Shown one piece after another: positions 1-8,827 of a DNA stretch of 64,000 nucleotides. How positions within the stretch are numbered: the first letter of the stretch is position 1; each line of letters begins with the position of its first letter. The stretch covers positions 1-64,000 of the forward strand of contig DDSH01000013.1 of NCBI GenBank assembly GCA_002343775.1, in the 5' to 3' direction. Position numbers and translations under genes: made by a program. This stretch comes from Anaerolineales bacterium UBA2395 (GTDB lineage: Bacteria > Chloroflexota > Anaerolineae > Anaerolineales > Villigracilaceae). The notes beneath the pieces are model-generated. The model was not told the DNA's origin. It ran no database searches and saw nothing but the letters and a program-made list of their open reading frames with translations.

Positions 1-678
1 AACATGGGGGATGTGATCAGCCTGCTTCGTCGTGCCGGCTATCCCTACGACACCCCCGGTGAATTCTATGCCGTGGCGATCCGCGATTTCTCGACCTTCC
101 TGCTCGTGGGCGGGATGTTGGCGGGCGCTTTAGCTGCCATGAACATCATTGTTGCCGCGCCGGTGATCGCCATGATCTTCATTCTGCTTGGACTGCGCCG
201 ACCCTATGTACGCTTGAAGACTCTGGCAAAGAAACGCGCTGAGTCGCTGCGCAATAACATGTTGATCGGTTTATCTGTGTTGAGTTCGTTGTTGTCCTCT
301 GGTGTGGGTGTGCAGGAAGCCTTGCGCCGCGCCTCGACTGTGGGTGGTCCGTTTTGTAATCTATTGGGTTTACTGGTGGCACGTATGGAAGTGGAGGACT
401 TTACCAAAGCCATTGATGTCACACGCGCCCACCTGCCTGATCCGAAGGATGTGGAGGCAAATCTCTTCCTGCGCGACATCTATGACTTCTTCGCCAACAA
501 TCGTCCGGTCTTGTCCAGCGTGCAGGGTTTGCAGGAGTCGGTACATCGTTCCGTGGTGGAGTCCACTGAAGAACGCGCGGCTTTGGTGCGCCAGCGCGCC
601 GGCTTGTTTGGTGTGATGGCAGTGTTGGGTTTGGTGTTGGCGATCATCGCGCCGTTTATGGGTTCGGGATTGATGTAA
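1..678 (+). CDS. Type II secretion F / TadC-like membrane protein (5' partial)
   Basis: A GspF/TadC-type inner-membrane platform protein of a Tad or type IV pilus-like assembly machine. Two hydrophobic segments lie near residues 30-62, a cytoplasmic helical T2SSF-type domain follows (about 80-195), and a last membrane helix ends the protein (about 200-222). The first ATG is at position 4, but the frame is open to the window edge and no ribosome site is visible, so the gene probably begins upstream. Its TAA overlaps the ATG of the LCP gene by one base, which suggests one operon. The family call is good; TadB against TadC is uncertain. Confidence 0.75.
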   Translation, partial: NMGDVISLLRRAGYPYDTPGEFYAVAIRDFSTFLLVGGMLAGALAAMNIIVAAPVIAMIFILLGLRRPYVRLKTLAKKRAESLRNNMLIGLSVLSSLLSSGVGVQEALRRASTVGGPFCNLLGLLVARMEVEDFTKAIDVTRAHLPDPKDVEANLFLRDIYDFFANNRPVLSSVQGLQESVHRSVVESTEERAALVRQRAGLFGVMAVLGLVLAIIAPFMGSGLM

Positions 679-2126
679 TGCCAGGTTCACGAACTCCGAA
701 TATGTATCATCCCTTCTGGCGTTCACTTGCCTACTGGATCTTCGTCACAGCGGCTATGCTCGCTGCGTTTTTCATCGTCCGCAAACTGACTCTCTGTTGG
801 ACCCTGACTGCCCTGCCTGGTGTACCACCTGCAGAGTGCGCCTTCCAAAACCAGTCATCTTCCGATCTGCCGGCGCTGCCCGATCCTGCTACTGCAAACA
901 ATCTTCCAGTCGAATTATCCGCACCGGAAATGGAATTGCCCAAATGGGACGGCGCCAGCCGGATCAACATCGCTTTCTTTGGTTTGCGTGGCGACGATGG
1001 ACAAGGGGAAGGCTGCCCGACCTGCACCGATACGATCATGGTTTTGACCGTGGACCCCGTCACAAAAACTGCCGGCATGTTGTCCATCCCACGTGATATG
1101 TGGGTCAACATTCCCGGCGCAGGATACAGCCGCATCAACACCGCTTGGGCAATTGGCGAGAATGCCAAACTTCCAGGCGGTGGACCACAACTTGCAATGC
1201 AGACCGTCTCGCAATTCATCGGCGTGCCAATTCATTACTATGTGCAGGTGGATTTTGGGACGTTTGTGTCGTTCATCAATCTGATCGGCGGCATCGATGT
1301 GTATGTCGAGGAACGTATGGTGCTCGATCCGCTCGGCGCGGGACAGGATCATTTTGTATTGAAGCCGGGAGATTATCGCCACCTGACCGGACCGCGCGCC
1401 CTGGCATATGCACGCTGCCGGCATGAATCACAGGGCTGTTCGGGCGGGGATGTGGGTCGTGCCAAACGCCAGCAACAGGTCATCCTTGCGATCCGTGACA
1501 AGGTACTGGAAGGGGAAACCTTTGCTACCTTGATTACCCAGGCACCGCAGTTGTATGCAGAATTTTCATCAGGCATCCACACCAACCTGTCACTGGAGGA
1601 TGCAATCCAACTGGCAGTGTTGGCGAAAGACATTCGGGTGGATGACATCAAGAGAGGCGTGATCGATTCGACGATGGCGAACCCGGCGGATACAACCATC
1701 AACGGTGTGCAGGCAAACGTCCTGCGTCCAGTCCCGGATCTTATTCGCATCCTGAGGGATGAAATCTTTGTCCCAGGCGGTCCACTTAGCCCAATGGCGC
1801 AAGGTGATCCAGTGGCGCTGATGCAATCTGATCAGGCGAAGGTCAGGATTATCAATAACACCTATACTGCCGGTTTGGAGCAACGCACAGCCACCCTCCT
1901 GACCGCGCAAGGTATGCAGGTGGTGGAATATGGCGTGCCAACCGGCGCATCAAACACCACGAAAATAATTCTTTACTCTTCAAAGTTATATGCCCTGCGG
2001 TATTTGACGGAACTCCTTGGGGTGGGAAGTCAGCAGATCACCATCCAGCCTAATCCAGCGTCCACAGTGGATATGGAGATCCGACTTGGAGAGGATTGGG
2101 TAGGCAGAGTCCCGAGCGGGTATTAG
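678..2126 (+). CDS. LytR-CpsA-Psr (LCP) family protein with LytR_C domain
   Basis: LCP proteins transfer lipid-linked glycans to cell-wall or surface acceptors. One N-terminal membrane anchor (about residues 13-37) is followed by an extracytoplasmic LCP domain (about 95-290) with the typical features: TDTIMVL, SIPRDMWV, RINTAWAIG and a late GGIDVYV stretch. A LytR_C-type domain follows at about 388-472. Length (482 aa) suits the two-domain form. It is coupled to the preceding Tad gene by a one-base stop/start overlap; in Chloroflexota the true acceptor is unknown. A CxxC (CPTC) within the LCP domain is unusual. Confidence 0.88.
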   Translation: MPGSRTPNMYHPFWRSLAYWIFVTAAMLAAFFIVRKLTLCWTLTALPGVPPAECAFQNQSSSDLPALPDPATANNLPVELSAPEMELPKWDGASRINIAFFGLRGDDGQGEGCPTCTDTIMVLTVDPVTKTAGMLSIPRDMWVNIPGAGYSRINTAWAIGENAKLPGGGPQLAMQTVSQFIGVPIHYYVQVDFGTFVSFINLIGGIDVYVEERMVLDPLGAGQDHFVLKPGDYRHLTGPRALAYARCRHESQGCSGGDVGRAKRQQQVILAIRDKVLEGETFATLITQAPQLYAEFSSGIHTNLSLEDAIQLAVLAKDIRVDDIKRGVIDSTMANPADTTINGVQANVLRPVPDLIRILRDEIFVPGGPLSPMAQGDPVALMQSDQAKVRIINNTYTAGLEQRTATLLTAQGMQVVEYGVPTGASNTTKIILYSSKLYALRYLTELLGVGSQQITIQPNPASTVDMEIRLGEDWVGRVPSGY

Positions 2127-2151
2127 CCCATCCACTGGTTCTAAAAACAAA

Positions 2152-2176
2152 AACGCCCCGTATCCGTCGGAGCGTT
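2152..2176. terminator. Weak hairpin after the LCP gene
   Basis: Arms AACGCCCC (2152-2159) and GGAGCGTT (2169-2176) pair with one mismatch. There is no T-run after it on the plus strand; an A-rich stretch precedes it. It may end the LCP transcript, but support is weak. Confidence 0.3.
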
Positions 2177-2218
2177 CGAAGGGAGAAATTCAAAGCCCAT
2201 TTTTATTTGAGAAAATGC

Positions 2219-2247
2219 TTGACTTTTAATTATTCCTGTTCTAAAAT
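2219..2247 (+). promoter_or_regulatory. Promoter of the multicopper oxidase-ZIP-DtxR operon
   Basis: A TTGACT -35 box (2219-2224) is separated by 17 bases from a TAAAAT -10 box (2242-2247). It lies upstream of the metal operon, and the palindrome at 2250-2269 covers the expected transcription start, as expected for a repressed promoter. Confidence 0.7.
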
Positions 2248-2249
2248 AC

Positions 2250-2269
2250 AATTTAGATTAGACTAAATT
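2250..2269. promoter_or_regulatory. DtxR/MntR-type operator
   Basis: A perfect inverted repeat AATTTAG-N6-CTAAATT covers the region just after the -10 box. The TTTAG...CTAAA layout resembles operators of the DtxR/MntR/IdeR family. The operon it precedes encodes a DtxR-family regulator (4540-5211), so metal-dependent autoregulation is the simplest reading (inference). Confidence 0.7.
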
Positions 2270-2298
2270 TATCGGCTTTATCTGTATTGGAGGCATGT

Positions 2299-3333
2299 AT
2301 GAAAAACCAACTAAGTCGGCGGGATTTCCTGAAACTGGGGGCTTTTGGTGTGATCGGGGCTGGAGGCGCAACTGCCATCATGCAGTCCAAAGGTAAATCC
2401 CACTCACGCCATAACCTCCCTCCCATGCAAGACATGGATCATGGGGGCGGTGTCATTCCTGGTACGGGGGATGTGGACCATGAAAAAAACGGCTTTAATC
2501 CGGGAGACATACTCACTGACTTCGACTATGGAAAAGTATCCATTCTTCCCGATGGCAGAACCCTGCGTGAATATGAAATCACGGTCATCAACAAGAACAT
2601 AGAAGTTGTGCCTGGCATCGAATACCCCGCCTGGACGTATAACGGGCGCATTCCGGGACCGACCATTCGTTGCACGGAAGGCGACTTGATCCGCATCACG
2701 ATGACCAACGGAAGCAACCATCCTCATAGCATGCACTTTCACGGTTTCCACCCGGGCAACATGGATGGCGTGCCCGGTTCGGGACCAGGCGGATATGTCG
2801 AACCCGGCGACAGTTTTACCTACGAGTTTGATGCGGAGCCATTCGGTCTGCATCTCTATCATTGTCATGTCTTTCCGCTGGCGCGCCATATTGCCAAGGG
2901 TTTATATGGCACGTTCATTGTGGATCCCAAGGAAGGTCGCTCACCCGTGGATCGTGAAATGGTCATGGTCATGAGCGGCTTCGATGTGGATTTCGATGAT
3001 GTCAACGATTTCTATGCCGTCAATGCCATTCCCTTTTACTATCAGAATCATCCGATCCAGATCAAAGTCGGCGAGAAGATCCGCATCTATCTTGTGAACA
3101 TCCTGGAATTTGATCTGCTCAATTCCTTCCACCTGCATGCCAATTTCTTCCATTACTACCCAACAGGTACCAGCCTGACCCCCTCCGAGTTCACGGACAC
3201 GATCATTCAAGGTCAAGCCCAACGCGGGATACTGGAGTTCTCATACAAATATCCCGGCATGTACATGTTTCATGCTCACGTAACCGAATTTGCCGAATTG
3301 GGCTGGAACGGCATGTTCGAAGTAACCGAATAG
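2299..3333 (+). CDS. Tat-exported multicopper oxidase
   Basis: A copper oxidase of the laccase / two-domain type that oxidises a metal or organic donor outside the membrane. A twin-arginine signal SRRDFLKLG starts at residue 6. Copper-ligand motifs: HSMHFHGFH (143-151), HLYHCH (185-190) followed by PLARHI, HLHANFF (from 278), and FHAH (324-327). I chose ATG 2299 because GGAGG lies five bases before it; the TTG at 2287 lacks a site. It is first in a four-gene operon with a ZIP transporter, DtxR-type regulator and cupredoxin, pointing to a metal-related oxidase (Mn, Fe or Cu). The substrate cannot be told from sequence. Confidence 0.88.
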   Translation: MKNQLSRRDFLKLGAFGVIGAGGATAIMQSKGKSHSRHNLPPMQDMDHGGGVIPGTGDVDHEKNGFNPGDILTDFDYGKVSILPDGRTLREYEITVINKNIEVVPGIEYPAWTYNGRIPGPTIRCTEGDLIRITMTNGSNHPHSMHFHGFHPGNMDGVPGSGPGGYVEPGDSFTYEFDAEPFGLHLYHCHVFPLARHIAKGLYGTFIVDPKEGRSPVDREMVMVMSGFDVDFDDVNDFYAVNAIPFYYQNHPIQIKVGEKIRIYLVNILEFDLLNSFHLHANFFHYYPTGTSLTPSEFTDTIIQGQAQRGILEFSYKYPGMYMFHAHVTEFAELGWNGMFEVTE

Positions 3334-3347
3334 TTTAGAGGTATGTC

Positions 3348-4529
3348 ATGACTCAAAGTCCATCCAATCGCTTCACCTTCCGGACCTTTATCCTGCTGCT
3401 CATCCCGATCATTCTTCTCGTCGGCGTGATCGTCCTCTTCCTTTCCACAGGGGGAGGATTGAATCTCGACTCTGCCGCGCCGGTTGAGAATCTGGATATC
3501 GAGCGGTATGTTCTCAAACAAGGCAGCATCGAATTGCAGGTGCGCAACACGAGTCCGGAGGAAATTACCATCGCCCAGGTCATTGTGAATGATGCGGTCA
3601 TGCCATTCGAGGTGTATCCAGATGCAGTCGTCCCTCGATTGGAGCGTGCCACCATTACCATCGCTTATCCGTGGTCGTATGGTGAGGCATATGGCTTGAT
3701 CATCTTTACCGGAAATGCCATTCCCTTCACAGTGGACATCCCGGTTGCGTTCGAAACGCCTCAACCGGACACCGCCACCTTCTGGGGATTCACACTCATC
3801 GGTTTGTATGTCGGCGTAATCCCGGTCTTTCTGGGAATCTTCTGGTTTCCGGCGTTGCGACAAATGGGACGCCGGACCATGACCTTCCTGATGGCGGCAA
3901 CGGCGGGTCTGCTGGTCTTTCTTGGGCTGGACACGGTCGCAGAAGCGCTGGAGTTTGCCGGGAAGATCCCTTCCTCCTTTCAGGGGATCGGCTTGATCGG
4001 AATCGGTGGAGTGGCAACCTTCCTGTTGTTGGAGGCGATCTCGAAACGCCAGTCTGAAATCACCGGCAACGAAGCGGATAAGCGGCTGGCTATCGCCTTT
4101 GTGATCGCGGTCGGCATCGGCATTCACAACCTTGGAGAAGGGCTGGCAATAGGCGCTGCTTATAACGTCGGCGAAATTGCTCTGGGCACTTTCCTGGTGG
4201 TGGGTTTCATCATCCAGAACATTACTGAAGGATTGGGCATCATTGCGCCAGTCCTGCGTGATAGACCCGGGGTCGGCAGACTGGCGATCATGGGGTTGGT
4301 CGGTGGAGCGCCTGCCATTCTGGGAGCCTGGATCGGAGGATACACCCCCTCGCCCTTCCTGACGGTGCTGTTCCTGGCCATCGGCGCAGGCGCGATTTTC
4401 CAGGTGATCTACGAAATCGCCAAACTGATTCAAAAGGATACACAGCGTGAAGCCATGCCCATGATTGTCTTTAGCGGAGTCCTGACCGGTATGATGATGT
4501 TGTGGGTCACCGGGTTGTTGATCAAATAG
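3348..4529 (+). CDS. ZIP-family metal transporter with extra N-terminal domain
   Basis: Membrane transporter for divalent metal ions. An N-terminal helix (about residues 13-33) and an extracytoplasmic domain of about 100 residues precede the ZIP core, which has seven or eight helices. Two core motifs are visible: HNLGEG in GIGIHNLGEGLAIGAA, and QNITEG in the next helix where classical ZIPs have HExPEG. ZIP proteins usually import Zn, Fe or Mn. The N-terminal domain is not one I recognise and makes this longer than common bacterial ZupT. It sits 14 bases after the multicopper oxidase and 10 before the DtxR-type regulator. Confidence 0.85.
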   Translation: MTQSPSNRFTFRTFILLLIPIILLVGVIVLFLSTGGGLNLDSAAPVENLDIERYVLKQGSIELQVRNTSPEEITIAQVIVNDAVMPFEVYPDAVVPRLERATITIAYPWSYGEAYGLIIFTGNAIPFTVDIPVAFETPQPDTATFWGFTLIGLYVGVIPVFLGIFWFPALRQMGRRTMTFLMAATAGLLVFLGLDTVAEALEFAGKIPSSFQGIGLIGIGGVATFLLLEAISKRQSEITGNEADKRLAIAFVIAVGIGIHNLGEGLAIGAAYNVGEIALGTFLVVGFIIQNITEGLGIIAPVLRDRPGVGRLAIMGLVGGAPAILGAWIGGYTPSPFLTVLFLAIGAGAIFQVIYEIAKLIQKDTQREAMPMIVFSGVLTGMMMLWVTGLLIK

Positions 4530-4539
4530 GAGCCTTCCA

Positions 4540-5211
4540 ATGGAATCGTCCCTGACCATATCCATTCAGGATTACCTGAAACATATTTACGAGTTGACGG
4601 AAGGCGGTGAGAATGCCAGCACGAATGCCCTTTCCGAACGGCTCAACGTCAAGCCGGCATCCGTGACGAACATGGTTCAAAAACTTGCCGCCGCGCAGCC
4701 CGCCCTGGTCGAATACCAAAAGCATCAGGGCGTCACGCTGACCAAAGAGGGCAGGAAAGCCGCCTTGGAGGTTATCCGGCATCATCGTCTCCTGGAAGCC
4801 TGGCTGGTGCAGACGTTGGGCTATTCGTGGGATGAAGTCCATGAGGAGGCAGAACGCCTTGAGCACGTCATTTCGGAGGATTTTGAACGGCGGATGGCAG
4901 CGGCAATGGGACATCCCCTGCGCGACCCGCACGGGGAGTTGATCCCCACCGCCGATCTGGTCATGCCATTGGAGGATTCGACCCCTCTCTCCGCCCTGCG
5001 CCCGAAACAAAAGGCGAAGATCCAATGTGTAAAGAATGCAGATGCGGAATTGCTCCGCCATCTTGAAGGTCTTGGACTCCTTCCCGGCGCACAGATCGTG
5101 ATCGTTGACTATTCATCGTTCGATCACAATCTGACCGTGAAGTCCGGGACAAAGGTCAGCGTTCTTGGACTAAATATTACCGGCAAGATATTTGTTGACT
5201 ATCTTGGTTAA
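4540..5211 (+). CDS. DtxR/MntR-family metal-dependent regulator
   Basis: A transcriptional repressor that binds DNA when loaded with Mn, Fe or a similar ion. Residues 1-65 form the winged helix (IQDYLKHIYEL, then SERLNVKPASVTNMVQKL). The dimerisation and metal domain follows (RHHRLLEAWLVQTLGY, EAERLEHVIS, then a histidine near residue 126). A C-terminal FeoA/SH3-like domain covers about 150-223. A GGAG site precedes the ATG. It is the third gene of the 2299-5613 operon and the obvious candidate to bind the palindrome at 2250-2269. Confidence 0.92.
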   Translation: MESSLTISIQDYLKHIYELTEGGENASTNALSERLNVKPASVTNMVQKLAAAQPALVEYQKHQGVTLTKEGRKAALEVIRHHRLLEAWLVQTLGYSWDEVHEEAERLEHVISEDFERRMAAAMGHPLRDPHGELIPTADLVMPLEDSTPLSALRPKQKAKIQCVKNADAELLRHLEGLGLLPGAQIVIVDYSSFDHNLTVKSGTKVSVLGLNITGKIFVDYLG

Positions 5212-5220
5212 GAGAGTTGT

Positions 5221-5613
5221 ATGTTGAAGAAAAGTATTTTCCTTTTAATATTGGTTTTCCTGTCAGCCTGTCAGTCCGGCGGACCGTCCACCAAACTCAC
5301 AGTGGAGTTGAGCGATTTTGCAATTACCCCCAATCAACTGTCCGTGCCAGCCGGTGCAGAAATCCAGATCAAGGTTGTCAACAACGGCACCGTGGAGCAT
5401 AACTTTTATATCATGCAATATGGCGTGGATGTCGGTGATATGTTTGATGAAGAGGATATTGCCAATGCGTACTGGGAGGTGGATGCCCAACCAGACGAGA
5501 GCGTGGAACTAAGTTTCACAGCGCCCGACCAACCGGGTACCTACCAGATTGTCTGTGGGATGCCAGGGCATTTGCAGGCAGGCATGGTTGGAACCTTGGA
5601 AGTGGTCAAGTAG
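5221..5613 (+). CDS. Cupredoxin-like lipoprotein
   Basis: A small blue-copper-type protein anchored as a lipoprotein. The signal peptide ends in the lipobox LSAC, with the acylated Cys near residue 18. The mature domain has a His in VEHNFYIM and the Cys-x4-His-x4-Met cluster CGMPGHLQAGM near the C-terminus, giving a full type 1 copper ligand set. It is last in the multicopper oxidase operon and could pass electrons to or from that oxidase, or carry copper. The partner is inferred from position only. Confidence 0.88.
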   Translation: MLKKSIFLLILVFLSACQSGGPSTKLTVELSDFAITPNQLSVPAGAEIQIKVVNNGTVEHNFYIMQYGVDVGDMFDEEDIANAYWEVDAQPDESVELSFTAPDQPGTYQIVCGMPGHLQAGMVGTLEVVK

Positions 5614-6000
5614 TTGAATTCGATGCCACTGATGAACTCTCACATCTCTTATGAATATTCATGCTTTATATAGTTATGGATGGCAGCCTGTAGCAGGGTG
5701 GATCTGATTCTTTTTGGTGGTTTGAATCATGGCGGTTGCGCTGCTCGTCCTGATCACTCCAACCGCGCCCAACTTCAGGAGATCTTGCCTGCTGTTTTTT
5801 TTCACAATGCCTCCTAAAGTAGACAATTCGGATCAATTCAACGTCCTTTAAATAGTATTTAGAGGGCGTTGAATTTAAGGTCAAGGCAAAAATGATAACA
5901 AACGTGTGAATTTACCTCTCAGCAGTTTGTGAAAAACGTAACTTTTTCTGTGCGCCGACGACTATGAAAATGGAAACATATACACACCGGAAAGGAAAAA
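5614..6000. other. Intergenic region with a long hairpin
   Basis: A 387-base stretch with no convincing gene. Open frames here show no recognisable domain. Its clear content is the hairpin at 5835-5875 and a GGAAAGGA ribosome site just before the ATG at 6001. Confidence 0.6.
5835..5875 (+). repeat. 19-bp inverted repeat with 3-base loop
   Basis: Arms 5835-5853 and 5857-5875 pair over 19 positions around the loop AGT. Seventeen are Watson-Crick pairs and two are G.U pairs if transcribed from the plus strand; on the minus strand those two would be A.C mismatches. That asymmetry favours an RNA structure read on the plus strand, for example the 3' end of the metal operon. No T-run follows, so it is not a standard terminator. 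Confidence 0.6.
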
Positions 6001-6423
6001 ATGACTAAAACTCTTCTCTCAATTTTGATCGCGCTGGCGTTCGTTTTTGGCGCGGCAGGCGTTACCGTGGCTGCGGCACAACAAAGCCAGCCAGGTGAAC
6101 CACTCTATGCACTGCGAGCCTAGAGCGCGCAAATGCTCCACCCACAGAACAAAATGCAAATTTCGGGACGGATGGAACAAACGATCCAGACTCAATCGGG
6201 CATCCATGAGATAGAGATCACCCAGACGCCGCAGGGCCCCGCGCCGCTTGATGTTTGCGACCAGCCCGGGACGAACGGGCGGTGTGGATCCGGTCAGCAT
6301 GTAGGAGCGGATCATGCCAACGATCATCCTCATGAGGAGGAGGCGAACGATGGAACCGAGCATCAGAACGGCGGAACCAACCATGAGAGCGACGGTTCCG
6401 ACCATGAGCAAAACGACCATTAG
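6001..6423 (+). pseudogene. Secreted DUF5667-like protein broken by TAG at 6121
   Basis: The frame starts with a good ribosome site and a clear signal peptide (MTKTLLSILIALAFVFGAAG, then VTVAAAQQ). A segment GEPLYALRA follows, then an amber stop (6121-6123). The same frame continues as SAQMLHPQNKM to TAG at 6421, with a His/Asp/Glu-rich tail. From memory, related secreted proteins of Anaerolineae have Leu-Tyr-x-x-Arg-x-Trp-Ser here, so TAG probably replaces a Trp TGG codon. The downstream part is also shorter than I would expect, so decay beyond one mutation is likely. Confidence 0.55.
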
Positions 6424-6482
6424 ATCAAGCAGTGTGGGGTGATATTCCAGGCGCAAATCTGTCAGTTTTACAGAACAATAGT

Positions 6483-6508
6483 GACCCTGGAGTTCGTGAT
6501 CCAGGGTC
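6483..6508. terminator. Hairpin without T-run
   Basis: A perfect 9-bp stem GACCCTGGA / TCCAGGGTC with an 8-base loop lies between the broken secreted ORF and plsY. No run of T follows on either strand, so termination is only a possibility. Confidence 0.35.
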
Positions 6509-6668
6509 GCTTCGACAATATTGACTGAAAATATCGAAGTAGAGGAACAGTTTCAGATCCCAGTTCGCGATAAGATCCACTACTTTGTCGCCTACAAATT
6601 TCTTCATAAAGCAACTTTCTTGCTGCTACAGTGTTTCTCGTTTCAAATGCAACCGAGGATTTAAAGTT

Positions 6669-7358
6669 ATGCAGATTCTGATTGGCATTGCGGCCGTGGT
6701 AATAGGATATATCTTGGGATCCATCCCCTTTGGCCTGTTGATCGTCAAAATCAAAACGGGTAATGATGTTCGAGAAGTGGGAAGTGGACGCACCGGGGGG
6801 ACGAATGTCGTGCGCGCTGCAGGGTTTTGGGCCGGTCTGCTGACCGCGATTCTGGATATCCTAAAAGGAGCGGCTTCCGTTTGGTTCGCCCAGTCCCTCA
6901 GCCCGGACAGTCATCTCATATCTATCCTGGCCCCAATCGGAGCAATTCTCGGCCATAACTATTCCATCTTTTTGATCAGGCGTGATGAAAACAGAAAATT
7001 GCGGTTCCACGGTGGCGCGGGCGGTGCACCGGCGCTCGGCGGCGCGATGGGCTTATGGCTTCCGATATTTCCCATTGTATTCACAGCAGGTGCGCTGGTC
7101 TGGTTTACAGTGGGTATTGCATCACTCACAACCATAACCATTGGATTGATTGTGATCATTGTATTTACAATTCTCGCCTGGGTTGGTCTGCATCAGTCCA
7201 TTGATATTTGGTACGGTGTGCTGGCAGAGTTGCTCCTGATCTGGGCACTGCGACCGAATATAAAGAAGTTGCTGGCCGGCAATGAACGTGTCGTTAAATT
7301 CAGTTTGAACGGCTGGCTAAGGGCGAAGAAAGAGGCACGAGCTGCATCGAAAGAATAG
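6669..7358 (+). CDS. plsY: Glycerol-3-phosphate acyltransferase PlsY
   Basis: Integral membrane enzyme that acylates sn-glycerol-3-phosphate with acyl-phosphate, the first step of phospholipid synthesis. It has the PlsY signatures GYILGSIPFGLL near the N-terminus and GSGRTGGTNVVRAAG (about residues 39-53), then a Lys in LDILKGA and GHNYSIFL. Five or so hydrophobic segments are visible. The ATG at 6669 is preferred because GAGG lies upstream and it matches the usual PlsY start; the frame is open to 6585. The C-terminal basic tail is slightly longer than usual. Confidence 0.92.
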   Translation: MQILIGIAAVVIGYILGSIPFGLLIVKIKTGNDVREVGSGRTGGTNVVRAAGFWAGLLTAILDILKGAASVWFAQSLSPDSHLISILAPIGAILGHNYSIFLIRRDENRKLRFHGGAGGAPALGGAMGLWLPIFPIVFTAGALVWFTVGIASLTTITIGLIVIIVFTILAWVGLHQSIDIWYGVLAELLLIWALRPNIKKLLAGNERVVKFSLNGWLRAKKEARAASKE

Positions 7359-7704
7359 TTCCCTCCTCTCAGAACATTCCATAGGCTTGGTCAAGTTGTT
7401 GAAATTGGCAAAAGAATTTTTGCGTAGATCCGACCCCGCAGCCGTCCAAATAAACGTCAATATAGCTAGAGAGAGCGCTCCTTCACTCGTCGCGAGAATC
7501 TGTTGCAACGCATTCGGCTGATGCGCCGCATGTACCTCCAGATGGTTATGCCTCGGCCACCTGTAACAGACACGAAGCCCGACGTGGCGATCAAAACAAT
7601 TATTACCCACCTTAACGGCGCTGGCAATAGTCAGGAATTTCTTGGGAATCCAGGGGGGATTCGTGACACAATTTTTGGACGGTGTGAGTTAAAATCCGTA
7701 CTCA
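7359..7704. other. Non-coding gap
   Basis: A 346-base stretch between plsY and the M23 peptidase gene. Short open frames on both strands have no recognisable domain, signal peptide or ribosome site. I see no tRNA or strong hairpin. It may hold the promoter of the downstream gene. Confidence 0.5.
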
Positions 7705-8754
7705 ATGTTCAGGCTATCGTTGCTCCTCAAGAACAATCGTTTCGGTATTATCAGTTGGACGATCACGTTGGCTCTCGTCGCAAGCATGGTGGGTGTCGCG
7801 CTGAAATGGAGGGAGTCCACCAGCGTCATCCCTGCCTTGGCGTTGGAACCGACTGCCGCACCGGATGAGAATCCACCCGAGATCAGCCTGCCAGCCTTGG
7901 GCGTCCCTGAGGCGCTCGCCTCCATCGAGCGGGAAATCCAGATCAAGACCACTATCCCTGCCGACGATCCACGCCATGAAGCCGAAGAATACCGAGTGGC
8001 GCGTGGGGATTCGGTCTTTGCCATTGCTGACATGTTTAAATTAAAGCCGGAAACCGTATACTGGGCAAACTATGAGGAGTTTGATGGCAGCCCCGCGAAC
8101 ATCCAACCGGGCCAGGAACTTGTGATCCCGCCTACAGACGGCGTATATTACAAGTGGAAGGAAGGCGACACCATTGAATCTATAGCCGAGAAATTCGAGG
8201 TTGAGCCAGATAAAATCATCAGCTGGCATGGAAATCGTCTCGATTTAGCGGACCCAATTGTCGAACCCGATACGTATGTTATGATCCCGGACGGGGTGGA
8301 CGATGATCAACCCTTGTTCATCCAGGTCGTCACTCGCGAAAGCACCAGCGCAGGGAGCGCATGCGGTGGCGGTTTCCAGAGCCGGGGGTTTTTCAGCTGG
8401 CCCTCAGGGGCACGTTACCTTTCCGGCTATGACTTCGGCCAAGATGGTCATAACGGCATCGATATCTTTGCCCCGGAGGGCACAACGGTTTGGGCGGCAG
8501 ATAATGGTGTGGTGACGATGGCACAGGGAGGCTGGAACTATGGGTATGGCAATGTCGTTCAGATCGATCACGGCAACGGGTTTGTAACGATCTACGCACA
8601 CCTGAGTGCAATCTCTGTCGGGGAATGCCAGAGCATTTCAGCCGGCGCACCTATTGGAGCGTCTGGGAACACAGGCAATTCCCAAGGCGCACACTTGCAC
8701 CTTGAGATCCGCCAGAACGGGTCTCCGATCAATCCCTGGTTGCTCTTACAATAA
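7705..8754 (+). CDS. LysM / M23 metallopeptidase
   Basis: A membrane-anchored peptidoglycan endopeptidase. A helix at about residues 12-32 anchors it. Two LysM modules follow: EEYRVARGDSVFAIAD... (about 93-140) and VYYKWKEGDTIESIAE... (about 146-192). The C-terminal LytM/M23 domain carries the zinc motif HNGIDIFAPEG (about 250) and HLHLEIR (about 332), plus the paired AHLS motif, so it should be catalytic. No clear ribosome site precedes the ATG, so the start is moderately sure. Confidence 0.9.
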   Translation: MFRLSLLLKNNRFGIISWTITLALVASMVGVALKWRESTSVIPALALEPTAAPDENPPEISLPALGVPEALASIEREIQIKTTIPADDPRHEAEEYRVARGDSVFAIADMFKLKPETVYWANYEEFDGSPANIQPGQELVIPPTDGVYYKWKEGDTIESIAEKFEVEPDKIISWHGNRLDLADPIVEPDTYVMIPDGVDDDQPLFIQVVTRESTSAGSACGGGFQSRGFFSWPSGARYLSGYDFGQDGHNGIDIFAPEGTTVWAADNGVVTMAQGGWNYGYGNVVQIDHGNGFVTIYAHLSAISVGECQSISAGAPIGASGNTGNSQGAHLHLEIRQNGSPINPWLLLQ

Positions 8755-8827
8755 TTTATAAGACTTTAATAGCTTTCCAAAAACATCTCGGGGCTTTGCT
8801 TTATGAATCAAAACGAGCGGTCGTTTG

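Noticed and set aside
3276..4565. 429-codon open frame on the minus strand
   Set aside because: It lies antisense to the ZIP gene, is full of Asp, Gln, Arg and His without a domain, and the plus-strand gene is well supported.
6019..6456. 145-codon minus-strand frame
   Set aside because: Antisense to the broken secreted ORF; no family, and the plus strand has a ribosome site and signal peptide.
7317..7610. 97-codon minus-strand frame after plsY
   Set aside because: Overlaps the end of plsY, has no recognisable domain and no ribosome site.
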